Below, one piece after another: positions 9,562-17,825 of a stretch of 64,000 nucleotides of DNA (positions within the stretch are counted from its first letter, which is position 1; every line of letters starts with the position of its first letter). The stretch is from contig JAQWJE010000008.1 of the NCBI GenBank assembly GCA_029248525.1, positions 1-64,000 on the forward strand, written 5' to 3'. The DNA is from Candidatus Binatia bacterium. GTDB taxonomy: Bacteria; Desulfobacterota; Binatia; UBA12015. Under the pieces are notes generated by a model, which was given only the letters and a program-made list of their open reading frames with translations, was not told where the DNA came from and ran no database searches. A program made the translations under genes and the position numbers.

Positions 9562-9791
9562 CAGAAATCCCTCGCGGGGTTATGCTCTCGTCTGCTCACG
9601 ACCCTACCTTCGCCCGCCCTCGATCGGACTGCAAGCGGGCCCGGCGGGAGCATGGGGATGCCCTGCGCGAGCTTCAGGATGCGCTGCGGGATCATCGGGA
9701 TCAGCCGCGCGAGTGCGTTGATTTTCGGCACGAGTCCGTCCGACCCGCAGACCGGGACAGGTCCCCCGCGATCCAGGCTTTCGAAGGTTTC

Positions 9792-11168
9792 CTACGCTTG
9801 CTCGGGGAACCAATTGCCGTGAAAACCGAACGGCACCCTTTGCGGCAGGGTGACCCGCGCCACGGGTCCCTTGGCAGGTTCCTGAGCGTTCAGGATGATC
9901 AGGTCGGAGGTGTCGCGGTTCTCGTCGTAGGCGTAGAACAGCAGCCAGCCTTCGTCTTCGCCGGCGGTCTCGCTGTCGGGCACGAAGACGGCTTCGCCCG
10001 GAACACATCCGTCCGGGGCGTTCCATTCCTCCTCGGTGCCTTTTTCAAGATCGTATTTGAGGATCGCAGGCGGGGTATGCTCGTCGGTCGGCAGAGCATT
10101 GGAACGGGCCGCGTAACCGAAGCGATTGGGTAGGCCCGTGAGTCGATCGTCGATCCGCGGGAATTCAGCAAACCCCGCCGCGAGTGGCGTTTCCGAAACG
10201 CTGCCTGCCTTTAGATTGATGACAAACCGGTGCGGGGACGGGATCTGGAAGACGCTCGAGGATTCTCGCCAAAGTTCGGGGTAGCGACAGAGGTCAAGGA
10301 TGATCTCGCCGTCCCGTTCGAATGCATTGAAGGGGTGGAATGAGTAACAAGGCTCGATGGCGAACCAGCGCACCGGTGCGCCGGGTTGGCTGCGCGGCAT
10401 GACGCCCAGTCGAGCCGGGTAGTCGTCACTCCAATGGTAGGGAAATCCGCTTTCATTTTCCGTGACACCCATCGCTTGTTCGAAATCGAAGACGACAGGC
10501 AGGTCCATGAAGACGACGTAGTGCTCGGTGATCGCGAAATCGTGAACCATGGTCGGGCCGGTCACGTCGATCTCTTCGGTCTGTACCAGCACGCCCTTGG
10601 CGTCGACCCGGTGGTAGGAGAGCAGGGGCGGGAGGAATCCATAGCCGAAGAAATGCATTTCGCCGGTTTTGGGGCAGAACTTGGGGTGAGCTGTCATGCC
10701 GGATTGCAGTTTGCCGGCAAAATCGTGGGTGCCGACCGTCTCGAGTTCGGACGTCACCTCGGTAGGGAAACTGGTCTCGACCAGAGCAAGCATGCGCCCG
10801 GCGTGTTGCACGATATTTGTGTTGGCCACCGCGATGGAGCGGTCGACGGCAAAGTCTTCTCCGATAAAAGAGGTCTCCGGGTCCGCGAAGGTCCTGGTGC
10901 GTACCCATCGGTTGCGGAAGGCGCTGGCCCGGCCGCCCTCGAGCTGGATGCCATGCAGCATGCCGTCGCCCGTGAACCAATGCTTCGAGGTTCCGCTCTG
11001 TGGGTTGGGGCCGTTGCGCACATAGCTGCCGCGGAGGCTCGTCGGAATCTGCCCCTCGACTGGCAGGTCAAATGAGGTGCATTCCTCCATCACGGGGGCA
11101 AAGTTGCCCGTGAGGTGGGCCGGGGCGTCGTCTTTGTTCAGAAGATCTGCTGTCGCGTCGCTACTCAT
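9792..11168 (-). CDS. Carotenoid cleavage oxygenase (RPE65/lignostilbene dioxygenase family)
   Basis: Non-haem iron enzyme that splits a C=C bond in carotenoids, apocarotenoids or stilbenes; 458 residues. The N-terminus has the family motif LRGSYVRNGPNPQ. All four expected iron-binding histidines can be placed: TAHPK (about residue 160), MVHDFAIT (about 208), FHPFNAFERDG (about 277) and FGFHGNW (about 448). I use ATG 11168 (MSSDATADLL) because GGAGGG lies just before it; the frame extends upstream to 11219. No carotenoid synthesis genes are nearby, so the substrate could be made elsewhere or be a lignin-type stilbene. It lies 90 bases downstream of rsmE, possibly in one transcript. Confidence 0.92.
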   Translation of the reverse strand: MSSDATADLLNKDDAPAHLTGNFAPVMEECTSFDLPVEGQIPTSLRGSYVRNGPNPQSGTSKHWFTGDGMLHGIQLEGGRASAFRNRWVRTRTFADPETSFIGEDFAVDRSIAVANTNIVQHAGRMLALVETSFPTEVTSELETVGTHDFAGKLQSGMTAHPKFCPKTGEMHFFGYGFLPPLLSYHRVDAKGVLVQTEEIDVTGPTMVHDFAITEHYVVFMDLPVVFDFEQAMGVTENESGFPYHWSDDYPARLGVMPRSQPGAPVRWFAIEPCYSFHPFNAFERDGEIILDLCRYPELWRESSSVFQIPSPHRFVINLKAGSVSETPLAAGFAEFPRIDDRLTGLPNRFGYAARSNALPTDEHTPPAILKYDLEKGTEEEWNAPDGCVPGEAVFVPDSETAGEDEGWLLFYAYDENRDTSDLIILNAQEPAKGPVARVTLPQRVPFGFHGNWFPEQA

Positions 11169-11258
11169 GGTTCCCTCCATACCATTTCCCCCGGAGCTGT
11201 GAAGACAGCATCGATTCACGGCGGGGGCGCGGGAAACGGGTGATTCGAGGAACCCGGG

Positions 11259-11954
11259 TTACTTTCGGAGGGCGGCAAGAGCCGCGATCGCGGCGGTTTC
11301 GAATCGAAGGGTGCGGGGCCCCAGCGAGCAGCGGGGGATCTTTTGCTGTTCGAGCCAGGACAACTCGGCCGCATCAAAACCTCCCTCGGGGCCGATCAAA
11401 AAGGCGATGCTCTCGGAACGGGGAGCGAGGTTCTCGTCTGCCGTCGGGTCGAATGCGATCGCTTGCACGTCGTCGGGTAGTGATTGGAGTGCGGCTTCGA
11501 GGCTGTTTGCCTGAGCCAGGCGGGGCGGCCATGTCCGCCGACATTGCTCGCAGGCGGCGAGGGCAATTCGCCGCAGGCGTTGCAGGCGAGAGTCCGAGAT
11601 CTCGCGCGCCTGGCTGCGGGCGGCGCGGAAAAACAAGATATCGGTCGCGCCCAATTCGGTGACTTTTTCCACCAGCGTTTCACTGCGGCCGAGGTCGGCG
11701 ATGGCGACCAGGAGCCAGATGGGAGCGATCGGGTCCTCGGGAGGCGCGGGTAGTTTCTCCTCCAGGGAGAGCTTGGCACCTCCGGCCTCGCTGCTGGTGA
11801 TCATGGCGCGCCAGAGGTCGCCCGGTCCGAGAACGGCTTCGAGCATATCGCCTGTCTCGAGGCGCAGTGAGCGCAGGTGCCGGGTGCTGGCCGGGCTCAG
11901 CCGCGCCGCATGCCTGTCTTCGGCGTCGCGTTCGGCAAAGAGTCGGGCGCTCAT
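11259..11954 (-). CDS. rsmE: 16S rRNA (uracil-1498-N3)-methyltransferase
   Basis: SPOUT-class methyltransferase acting on U1498 of 16S rRNA. The trefoil-knot motifs are present: LIGPEGGFDAAEL and SLGPRTLRFETAAIAAL (the family usually has LRTETA). The preceding KVTELGATDILFF segment is also typical. The protein is about 231 residues, slightly shorter than usual. The ATG at 11954 overlaps the prmA stop as ATGA, fixing the start and implying coupled translation; the much longer open frame to 12242 is only prmA read in another frame. Pairing of rsmE with prmA is common in bacteria. Confidence 0.95.
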   Translation of the reverse strand: MSARLFAERDAEDRHAARLSPASTRHLRSLRLETGDMLEAVLGPGDLWRAMITSSEAGGAKLSLEEKLPAPPEDPIAPIWLLVAIADLGRSETLVEKVTELGATDILFFRAARSQAREISDSRLQRLRRIALAACEQCRRTWPPRLAQANSLEAALQSLPDDVQAIAFDPTADENLAPRSESIAFLIGPEGGFDAAELSWLEQQKIPRCSLGPRTLRFETAAIAALAALRK

Positions 11955-12898
11955 GTCGGGTTCCGGCTGGCGCGCGGTTTCGGTCGGCGCAGGGTGAGCG
12001 TGACCCATGTCGCCAGCGATCGGCGCTCGCGCACGCGAAGTCCCTGTGCCTGAAGAGCTTTTTTGACCTCGGCCTCCTGTTTTTCGAGAAGGCCCGAGAC
12101 GATCAGGCTGCCGCCGGGTTTGACGCGATTGGCGAGGCTGGCTGCCATACGGACAAGCAGGCGCGAGTAGAGGTTGGCGATGACGATATCGAATTCGCCT
12201 CGGGCCGCACTGAGGTTGGCGCCGACGCGCAGCGGCGCACACTCGTTGACCTCCACCGCATCTTCGGTCGCGGCCAGAGAGAGCGGATCATTATCGATGG
12301 CGACCACGCGAGTCGCGCCCAGTTTGCGCATGGCGATCGCGAGAACGCCCGATCCGGTTCCGACGTCGAGTCCGCGGCAGACCTCGGTGCGCGCAAATTC
12401 CTCCTCCAGCGCCAGCAAGCAGCCGCGCGTGGTCGAATGATGGCCCGTCCCGAAGGCCTGCCCGGGGTCAATCACCACGGTATGGCGCCGCGATGGTGGC
12501 AGCTTGTGCCAGGACGGGCTGATCAAAAAGGTCTTGCCGATCTTGAGCGGGGGGAAATTCTCGCGCCATGAGGCGCCGTAGTCGCCGACGGTGAAATCCG
12601 CGACGCGGAGGCTTTTGGGGTTCAGCCCCGGAAACGAAGCGCGGATTCGAGCGAGTCCGTTTTGCAGAGCCTTCTCGAGCTTGTCGCGAGAGACGGCCGG
12701 AGGGAACCAGGCTTCGATCCGGATTCTCGGTGCTCTCCGGCTGCCTTTGGCTGCGCGTCGAAAGTCTCTGGCCCCGGTCTGGACCCCGGGGGCACCGAGT
12801 TCCAGGCATAGGGCCGCGATCGCGTCCTCGGCCTCTTCCGGGGCCGGGATCCGAGCGTGTGTCCAAAGGTCAGGATCTTTTTTTCCGGAGGAAGCCAT
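11951..12898 (-). CDS. prmA: Ribosomal protein L11 methyltransferase
   Basis: S-adenosylmethionine-dependent enzyme that methylates ribosomal protein L11. The signature VIDPGQAFGTGHHSTTRGC is present, followed by the SAM-binding glycine motif GLDVGTGSGVLAIAMRKLGA and the post-motif IVIANLYSRLLVRMA. At 315 residues it is slightly longer than E. coli PrmA (293), with extra basic residues at both ends. It starts at ATG 12898 (MASSGKKDPDLWTHARI). First gene of the prmA-rsmE pair, divergent from the downstream phosphodiesterase across 98 bases. Confidence 0.95.
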   Translation of the reverse strand: MASSGKKDPDLWTHARIPAPEEAEDAIAALCLELGAPGVQTGARDFRRAAKGSRRAPRIRIEAWFPPAVSRDKLEKALQNGLARIRASFPGLNPKSLRVADFTVGDYGASWRENFPPLKIGKTFLISPSWHKLPPSRRHTVVIDPGQAFGTGHHSTTRGCLLALEEEFARTEVCRGLDVGTGSGVLAIAMRKLGATRVVAIDNDPLSLAATEDAVEVNECAPLRVGANLSAARGEFDIVIANLYSRLLVRMAASLANRVKPGGSLIVSGLLEKQEAEVKKALQAQGLRVRERRSLATWVTLTLRRPKPRASRNPT

Positions 12899-12996
12899 TG
12901 AGGGCTAGAGCCTAGCGAGTCTCGGCGAACACGCAAAGAGGTTCGGGGGGCGGCCGGTCTTGGCGGGCTGGGCCACACGGTGGTAGAGGGCGGGGC

Positions 12997-13767
12997 ATGA
13001 GTGCCTTTGCCATCCAACCGGCGGACTTTGTGCGTGTGGGCCACCGAGGCGCCGCGGCCGAACGTCCGGAAAATACCCATGCCGCTTTCGCGCGCGCGTT
13101 GGAGGCCGCAGCGGATATGATCGAATGCGATCTGCAGCTGACGGCCGACGGCCATGTCGTCATCATCCACGACTATACCGCGGACCGCACCACGAGCGGC
13201 TCCGGGGCGATCGCGGATCAGACTCTCGACGATTTGCGCGCTCTCGATGCCGGTGCCTGGAAGGACGCAGCCTTTGCGGGGGAAAAAGTGCCCACTCTCG
13301 AGGAGACTCTGGATCAGGTTCTGCCCACCGCCGAACTGAATCTCGAGCTGAAAAGCCGCGGGACCCGGGAGGATTCCCGACGCCTCGCTTTGGCGGCTGC
13401 GGCTGCCGTGCGCGATCGAGACGTCTGGTCGCGGGTCATTTTTTCTTCATTCAATCCCGAAGCTTTGATCGAGCTCCGCGAAGTCGCCCCGGAAGCCCGG
13501 ATCGGGGTGCTTTGGCATCATGAGGATTATACGTTGGCTTTCGATGCAGCAGCCCAGCTGGGTGCTGTGAGTCTGCACCCCTATGCGGGACATGTGACGC
13601 CCGCGCTGGTGGCCGAGGCGCATGGCCGAGGCCTGCGGGTGTTCACCTGGACGGAGAACGATCCGGAACGGATTCAGGCGCTGGCCCGAATGGGCTGCGA
13701 CGGGATCATCAGTGACTATCCAGGCCGTCTTCTCGAAGCACGCGGACGGCTGCTGGCCGCCACATGA
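12997..13767 (+). CDS. Glycerophosphodiester phosphodiesterase (GDPD family)
   Basis: Hydrolyses glycerophosphodiesters released from phospholipids to glycerol-3-phosphate and an alcohol. The GDPD TIM-barrel motifs are present: VGHRGAAAERPENTHAAF (catalytic His, Arg and Glu), IECDLQLTADGHVVIIHD (metal-binding Glu and Asp, second catalytic His), LNLELK, and near the end FTWTENDPERIQALARMGCD and GIISDYPGRL. 256 residues and no signal peptide, so probably cytoplasmic and similar to UgpQ. The ATG at 12997 follows a purine-rich AGAGGGCGGGG. It is followed directly by a good intrinsic terminator. Confidence 0.94.
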   Translation: MSAFAIQPADFVRVGHRGAAAERPENTHAAFARALEAAADMIECDLQLTADGHVVIIHDYTADRTTSGSGAIADQTLDDLRALDAGAWKDAAFAGEKVPTLEETLDQVLPTAELNLELKSRGTREDSRRLALAAAAAVRDRDVWSRVIFSSFNPEALIELREVAPEARIGVLWHHEDYTLAFDAAAQLGAVSLHPYAGHVTPALVAEAHGRGLRVFTWTENDPERIQALARMGCDGIISDYPGRLLEARGRLLAAT

Positions 13768-13798
13768 AACGGGAGGAAAGCCTCCCTGTTATTTTTTT
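13768..13798 (+). terminator. Rho-independent terminator after the phosphodiesterase gene
   Basis: Stem AAC+GGGAGG, loop AAAG, CCTCCC+(T)+GTT with one bulged T, followed by A and seven Ts (13792-13798). It begins at the base after the stop codon. Confidence 0.85.
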
Positions 13799-13964
13799 CA
13801 ATATTTCTGGCGCCTCGGAAAATTCCCGATAGAGTTTGCGATGACAGATGGCGTTGAGGGCAAAGTTTGGTCCGAGTTCCGTTGAGCAAACACCGCAACA
13901 CGACTTTTTTCACCGATCCGCGCATGCACCCCAGCTGGTGCGATCAGGCTCACGGAGTATCACC

Positions 13965-14606
13965 ATGAAGAAAATAATCTCCTTTTTCACCCTCGTGCTC
14001 GCCTTCGCGAGTGTGACCGCCGCCGAGGCCAGACCGACTCGTTTGCGTGGCACGATCACAACCGATTTTCGCGCCGGAATCGCCAACCCATCGCCGTCTT
14101 CAGTCACATTCGTGGTGCCGAAATCCGTTCGCGGTACGGCTGATCTGAACGTGCCCCCCAACGGCCGCAAGGGGCTGCAGGTGCCTGACGAATGCGTGGG
14201 CACCTTCACCATCGACCTGACCAATGCCGAGACCTGCAACCAGTTGGGTGGCTTGCTCCAGGGCGATACCGTCGGTGGGCGCGTGCTCGCTCGTTTTGAG
14301 GACTTTCGAAGATTGACAGGCGCCACTTTCGAAGCCGCTGTGACCTCGGGTGCGATGTGCTCGCTGTATGAGGGGAATATCACATCGGGTGCCGATCCTT
14401 TCGCCGGCAGTCTGGTTTGCGCTGCCGTCGGGGAGGCCTTCGTATGGCAGACCCAGATTTTCGAGGGGATTTCGACCGATCTTTTCAGTTTTTTCAGCAT
14501 TCCCGGGACTGCGGTTGGGTCCATCTCGCGTCTTCACAATGGCCAGACGACTTCGGCGTCAGGGATCGGGATCAACAGCAGCTCTGTTGAAGTCATGTTT
14601 CGCTGA
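13965..14606 (+). CDS. Secreted protein of unknown function
   Basis: A 213-residue protein with a clear Sec signal peptide: MKKIISFF start, hydrophobic stretch to about residue 17, probable cleavage after AEA at about 22. The mature part is rich in Gly, Thr and Ser, has several Cys that could form disulfides, and reads like a beta-rich extracytoplasmic domain (LRGTITTDFRAGIANPSPSS). I recognise no domain or active-site motif. The ATG at 13965 has GGAG eight bases upstream; an in-frame upstream start at 13848 would place non-signal residues ahead of the signal peptide, so I reject it. It converges end-to-end with the exonuclease gene, one base between stops. Confidence 0.8.
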   Translation: MKKIISFFTLVLAFASVTAAEARPTRLRGTITTDFRAGIANPSPSSVTFVVPKSVRGTADLNVPPNGRKGLQVPDECVGTFTIDLTNAETCNQLGGLLQGDTVGGRVLARFEDFRRLTGATFEAAVTSGAMCSLYEGNITSGADPFAGSLVCAAVGEAFVWQTQIFEGISTDLFSFFSIPGTAVGSISRLHNGQTTSASGIGINSSSVEVMFR

Positions 14607-14607
14607 G

Positions 14608-15336
14608 TCAGGCCTCATGACCGCGAGCTTTCCGGGGGCCGCGGATCCGGCGGGCCTCTCGGGCGCCCTGCTGCAAAATCTCCAAGTCGAGGCGGTTATA
14701 CTCGAGCAATTTGGATAGCTTCAACAACTCGGCGTCTTTCCAATCGCCCCGGGCCGCTGATTTCTCCAATGATCGAGTAATGCCCCCCACATCGACTTTG
14801 GTCTGTTGGGCCTGAATGTCGGGAACAAGAATCCCCGCAAGTGTTTTGAGGTCTTTTGCTGCGGGCGGCTTGCACTGCCTCTTTGCAGCAGCTCTGACCA
14901 TCAGGGGTTTGCCATCGGCGAGCACGGCACGAAGCCGAACGACCAGAGCCTTGTCCTGAATATATGTCTCCAGCATACCAGGCTCGTGGCGGCTGAAATG
15001 CAGGATGACGCGGTTCTCCCGCTCGGCCTGCTCGACCAGCGAACTCACCACCGAATGGAGGGACGCTGTCGCCATGCGCTCGGGTCCAGCGGTTCTGGCC
15101 GCCCGGACCCATCGCCGGGTGAAGCGATCGTGAAGGAAGTAGGCGCGGTAGGCTCCACCGCTGAGCACGCCCAGCAAGATGGGTGGTGGAGCCGTGCCGT
15201 CATGAGACCGTCCCGCCCCCTCGAAATCGATCACGATCGCGCGGTTGATGGCCTTTTTGCGAAGCCGGAGCCCCATGTCGATCGCGGACCTCCAGAGACA
15301 AATGCTGCTTGCTGCGAGTACTTTCGTCGTTTTCAT
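14608..15336 (-). CDS. Predicted RNase H-like 3'-5' exonuclease (RNase_H_2/YprB type)
   Basis: 242 residues. The order of motifs resembles the RNase H-like exonuclease domain attached to RecB-type nucleases (COG2251/YprB): AIVIDFEG with D-x-E near residues 36-39, ILHFSRHEPGML in the position of the usual HYxxYE, DLKTLAGILV like the family's SLKxIA, and LEYNRLDLEIL like the terminal YNxxD. Here the domain stands alone, without helicase or RecB domain. The ATG at 15336 has AGAGGAG six bases upstream. Substrate (DNA or RNA) is unknown. Family assignment is by motif order only and is moderately secure. It diverges from rpsU. Confidence 0.6.
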   Translation of the reverse strand: MKTTKVLAASSICLWRSAIDMGLRLRKKAINRAIVIDFEGAGRSHDGTAPPPILLGVLSGGAYRAYFLHDRFTRRWVRAARTAGPERMATASLHSVVSSLVEQAERENRVILHFSRHEPGMLETYIQDKALVVRLRAVLADGKPLMVRAAAKRQCKPPAAKDLKTLAGILVPDIQAQQTKVDVGGITRSLEKSAARGDWKDAELLKLSKLLEYNRLDLEILQQGAREARRIRGPRKARGHEA

Positions 15337-15373
15337 CCGGACTCCTCTGGCTGCGAGGTGGAATGGCGTATCG

Positions 15374-15427
15374 CCCCCCCTCCCTCTCTCTTCTTCCTAC
15401 TCCGTAGGAAGAGAGAGGGAGGGGGGG
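15374..15427. repeat. Long pyrimidine/purine inverted repeat between divergent genes
   Basis: The left arm begins with seven Cs and is all pyrimidine apart from its last AC; the right arm is its complement ending in seven Gs. About 24 base pairs can form, interrupted by a three-base TTC bulge on the left and closed by a three-base TCC loop. It lies between two divergently transcribed genes, so it does not follow either coding sequence and is not an ordinary terminator. Confidence 0.8.
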
Positions 15428-15491
15428 TTGAAAAAGGGGCCCTCAATGCCGACAGTCTATCCTTCCCACTGAGGGGGGGTGATTTTCCTCC

Positions 15492-15689
15492 ATGCCAGGA
15501 GTCAGAGTAAAAGAAGGCGAGCCCATCGAGAGCGCCATCCGCCGTTTCAAGAAGCAATGCGAAAAGGCCGGCATTCTCAGCGAGCTCAGAAAGCGCGAAC
15601 ACTACGAAAAGCCTAGTGTACGTCGCAAGAAAAAGGCCCTCGCGGCGCGCAAACGCGCAGTGCGACGGACCGTACGCAAACCTATGTAA
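15492..15689 (+). CDS. rpsU: 30S ribosomal protein S21
   Basis: Small basic ribosomal protein of 65 residues on the 30S platform near the 3' end of 16S rRNA. The sequence starts [19 protein letters not shown], continues with [16 protein letters not shown], and ends in an Arg/Lys-rich tail, as expected. A GAGGGGGGG run precedes the ATG by about 12 bases, and CCTCC lies immediately before the start codon. It is followed by a strong terminator. In many bacteria rpsU leads an operon with dnaG and rpoD; here it is separated from dnaG by the terminator and an 80-base gap. Confidence 0.97.
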   Translation: MPGVRVKEGEPIESAIRRFKKQCEKAGILSELRKREHYEKPSVRRKKKALAARKRAVRRTVRKPM

Positions 15690-15692
15690 AAT

Positions 15693-15725
15693 AAAGGCCA
15701 CCCCGAAATTTGGGGTGGCCTTTTT
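15693..15725 (+). terminator. Rho-independent terminator after rpsU
   Basis: AAAGGCCACCCC, loop of about seven bases (GAAATTT), GGGGTGGCC, then TTTTT. A perfect nine-base GC-rich stem extended by A-T pairs. The A-rich left flank might make it work in both directions. Confidence 0.93.
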
Positions 15726-15806
15726 CGTTCCCGCCAGCTTCATTTCGAGGTAGTTTCGCGTCCCCGAGACTTCCCGACCAACCGCTCAGGAGAAAACTGC
15801 AGCCAG

Positions 15807-17615
15807 ATGTCCGCTTCCCGCGATCCGATTGTTGACGAGATCAAGCAAAGGCTGAATCTCGCCGAGCTCATCGGGGAGCACGTTTCCCTCAAGCGCAGTG
15901 GCCGCGGGTTCACCGGGCTCTGTCCGTTCCACCAGGAGAAATCGCCTTCCTTTCACGTGGATGCCGACAAGGGTTTTTTCCATTGTTTCGGATGCCAGGA
16001 GGGCGGCGACGGCTTTACCTTCCTGATGAAGGTCACCGGGCAGACGTTCCCGGAAGCATTGCGGGCTCTGGGGCGCCGGGTCGGGGTCGAGGTTCCGGAG
16101 AAGCGCCGAGACGAAGGCATAGAGCGTCTTGGCGAAGTGAATACGACCGTCGCCGAGTTTTTTCGCGCGGCCCTGCTGGACGAAAAGCGCGGCGCGGCCG
16201 CTCGAGAGTATCTTGCCGCCCGCGGGATTGATGAGGAGACCAGCGAACGCTTTCTGCTCGGATATGCTCCGGGGGATGGATGGGCGGATGCGTTGGTTCG
16301 GCGTGGCGTTGGAGAGGCAGATCTCCGCAAGCTGGGCCTTGCGAGTTCCTCGAGGCATGGCAGCGGATTATATCCGCTCTTCCGAAATCGATTGATGTTC
16401 CCGATCCGCGACTTAAGTGGTCGGGTGATCGCCTTCGGCGGCCGCCTGATGGGGGATGCCGAGGGCCCGAAATACATCAATTCCCCTGAATCGCCTCTCT
16501 ATCACAAAGGTCGACACCTCTACGGCTTGGACGCGGCCCGTGACACCATCCGGGAGACCGGGCGGGTGCTGCTGGTCGAGGGTTATATGGATGCCATCGC
16601 GCTATCGCAGGCGGGATTGCGCAATGCTGCGGGGGTTTTGGGTACCGCATTGACCACGGACCAGCTGCGGCTCGCGCGTCGGTTCGCTGACGAAATCGTC
16701 GTCTGTTTCGATGGGGATACCGCCGGGAGGCGCGCGGCGCTGCGGGTGTTCCCGATCTGCGTCGACGAAGTCGATCTCTGGCCCAAGGCGGTTTTTCTTC
16801 CGGATGGGGAGGATCCCGACAGTCTGGTGCGCACCGGCGGTACCGAGGCGATGCAGGCTCTCGTCGACAAGAGCGGCACCTTGATCGACTTCTATCTCGA
16901 CGATCTGGTCGCCTCCGGCTCGGCCGACGGAGGCGACCGTATGGCCGCAACCGCGCGCGCGGCGAGAACGATGGCCGAGGTCCTGGCTGGCGTTACCGAT
17001 CCGATCGTCCGCGATAAATTGGTGCGCGGCGCTGCGGGGCGATTGGGGATCTCGGAGGAGGCGCTTCTCGAGGCCGCTCGACAGGCGTGGCAACGACGTC
17101 GACAGCAGAACCGGTTCGAGCGGGAGCGCGAACCCGGGCAAGACGGGGAGGAGACCGAGTCCGTGCCACGGCCGAATGCCCCTCGGGGATATTCCTCGGA
17201 GGCTTTGCTGGTCGAGTTGGTTCTATGCAGTGCGGATGCGGCACATCGCGCAGAGGAAGGTCGCGTATGGGCCAACTTCGGCAACGCGGGTCTCGCCGGG
17301 CTTCTGGCGCGGATCGTCGAGAGGCGGCGAGCGGGAGAGCGGTTTGAGCCCGCGGAATTTTTCAACGAGCTTCCGTCAGGAATGGCGGAACGGGTGCATC
17401 GCCGCTTGAGTGCGGATGGCGGGGAGGGTGATCTCGACTCCGAGGTAGATGCCTGGTTCTCGCGTCGGGTGGTCGAAGCCGCGAAGGTGGACCGTCAGGA
17501 GTTGATCGCTCAGCTTCGAGCTGCCGAGACCCGAGGGGATCAGGCCGGAGTCGCGGCCGCGCTGGAGGCCTTGCGCAATGCTCTGGCACCTGTGACGAGA
17601 GATGGAGAAGGATAG
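15807..17615 (+). CDS. dnaG: DNA primase
   Basis: Makes RNA primers at the replication fork; works with the replicative helicase. 602 residues. The N-terminal CHC2 zinc finger is intact (Cys39, His42, Cys60, Cys63). The core follows, then the TOPRIM domain with VLLVEGYMDAIAL (catalytic Glu) and the metal-binding FDGDTAGRRAALR. The C-terminal third, presumed to bind helicase, is divergent and rich in Arg and Glu. Starts at ATG 15807. rpoD does not follow; a tRNA gene begins 11 bases after the stop. Confidence 0.97.
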   Translation: MSASRDPIVDEIKQRLNLAELIGEHVSLKRSGRGFTGLCPFHQEKSPSFHVDADKGFFHCFGCQEGGDGFTFLMKVTGQTFPEALRALGRRVGVEVPEKRRDEGIERLGEVNTTVAEFFRAALLDEKRGAAAREYLAARGIDEETSERFLLGYAPGDGWADALVRRGVGEADLRKLGLASSSRHGSGLYPLFRNRLMFPIRDLSGRVIAFGGRLMGDAEGPKYINSPESPLYHKGRHLYGLDAARDTIRETGRVLLVEGYMDAIALSQAGLRNAAGVLGTALTTDQLRLARRFADEIVVCFDGDTAGRRAALRVFPICVDEVDLWPKAVFLPDGEDPDSLVRTGGTEAMQALVDKSGTLIDFYLDDLVASGSADGGDRMAATARAARTMAEVLAGVTDPIVRDKLVRGAAGRLGISEEALLEAARQAWQRRRQQNRFEREREPGQDGEETESVPRPNAPRGYSSEALLVELVLCSADAAHRAEEGRVWANFGNAGLAGLLARIVERRRAGERFEPAEFFNELPSGMAERVHRRLSADGGEGDLDSEVDAWFSRRVVEAAKVDRQELIAQLRAAETRGDQAGVAAALEALRNALAPVTRDGEG

Positions 17616-17626
17616 TCCGTCCATGG

Positions 17627-17700
17627 GGGCCCGTAGCTCAGTTGGTCAGAGCAGTCGGCTCATAACCGATCGGTCCCAGGTTCGAGCCCTGGCGGGCCCA
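17627..17700 (+). tRNA. tRNA with CAU anticodon (elongator Met or lysidine-modified Ile2)
   Basis: Complete cloverleaf: acceptor GGGCCCG/CGGGCCC, D-arm GCTC-AGTTGGTCA-GAGC, anticodon arm GTCGG-CTCATAA-CCGAT, T-arm CCAGG-TTCGAGC-CCTGG, discriminator A. CCA is not encoded. The anticodon CAU and the lack of initiator features (no unpaired first acceptor pair, no GGG/CCC anticodon stem) rule out initiator Met. Elongator Met cannot be separated from Ile2 by eye; the GC-rich acceptor resembles Ile2 genes. Confidence 0.93.
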
Positions 17701-17708
17701 TGGTTGTG

Positions 17709-17738
17709 GCGCATGCCCCGAGCGTTCGGGGCATGCGC
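17709..17738 (+). terminator. Strong hairpin after the CAU tRNA, possible terminator
   Basis: GCGCATGCCCCGA, loop GCGT, TCGGGGCATGCGC: a perfect 13-base-pair stem nine bases after the tRNA. The following T-tract is poor (TTCGC), so it may serve as a 3'-end or processing signal instead of an efficient terminator. Confidence 0.55.
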
Positions 17739-17825
17739 TTCGCAAGAAGAGCAAAAACCCCCCGGACTTGCGTACAGTTTTTTGACTGGTAGGTTTCTCC
17801 TCCGGTCGAGTGTGGAGCAACAGAG

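Noticed and set aside
9562-9791. 230 bases between gshB and the carotenoid oxygenase
   Set aside because: Several short frames exist, but none has a start signal or a recognisable protein; I see no clear terminator either.
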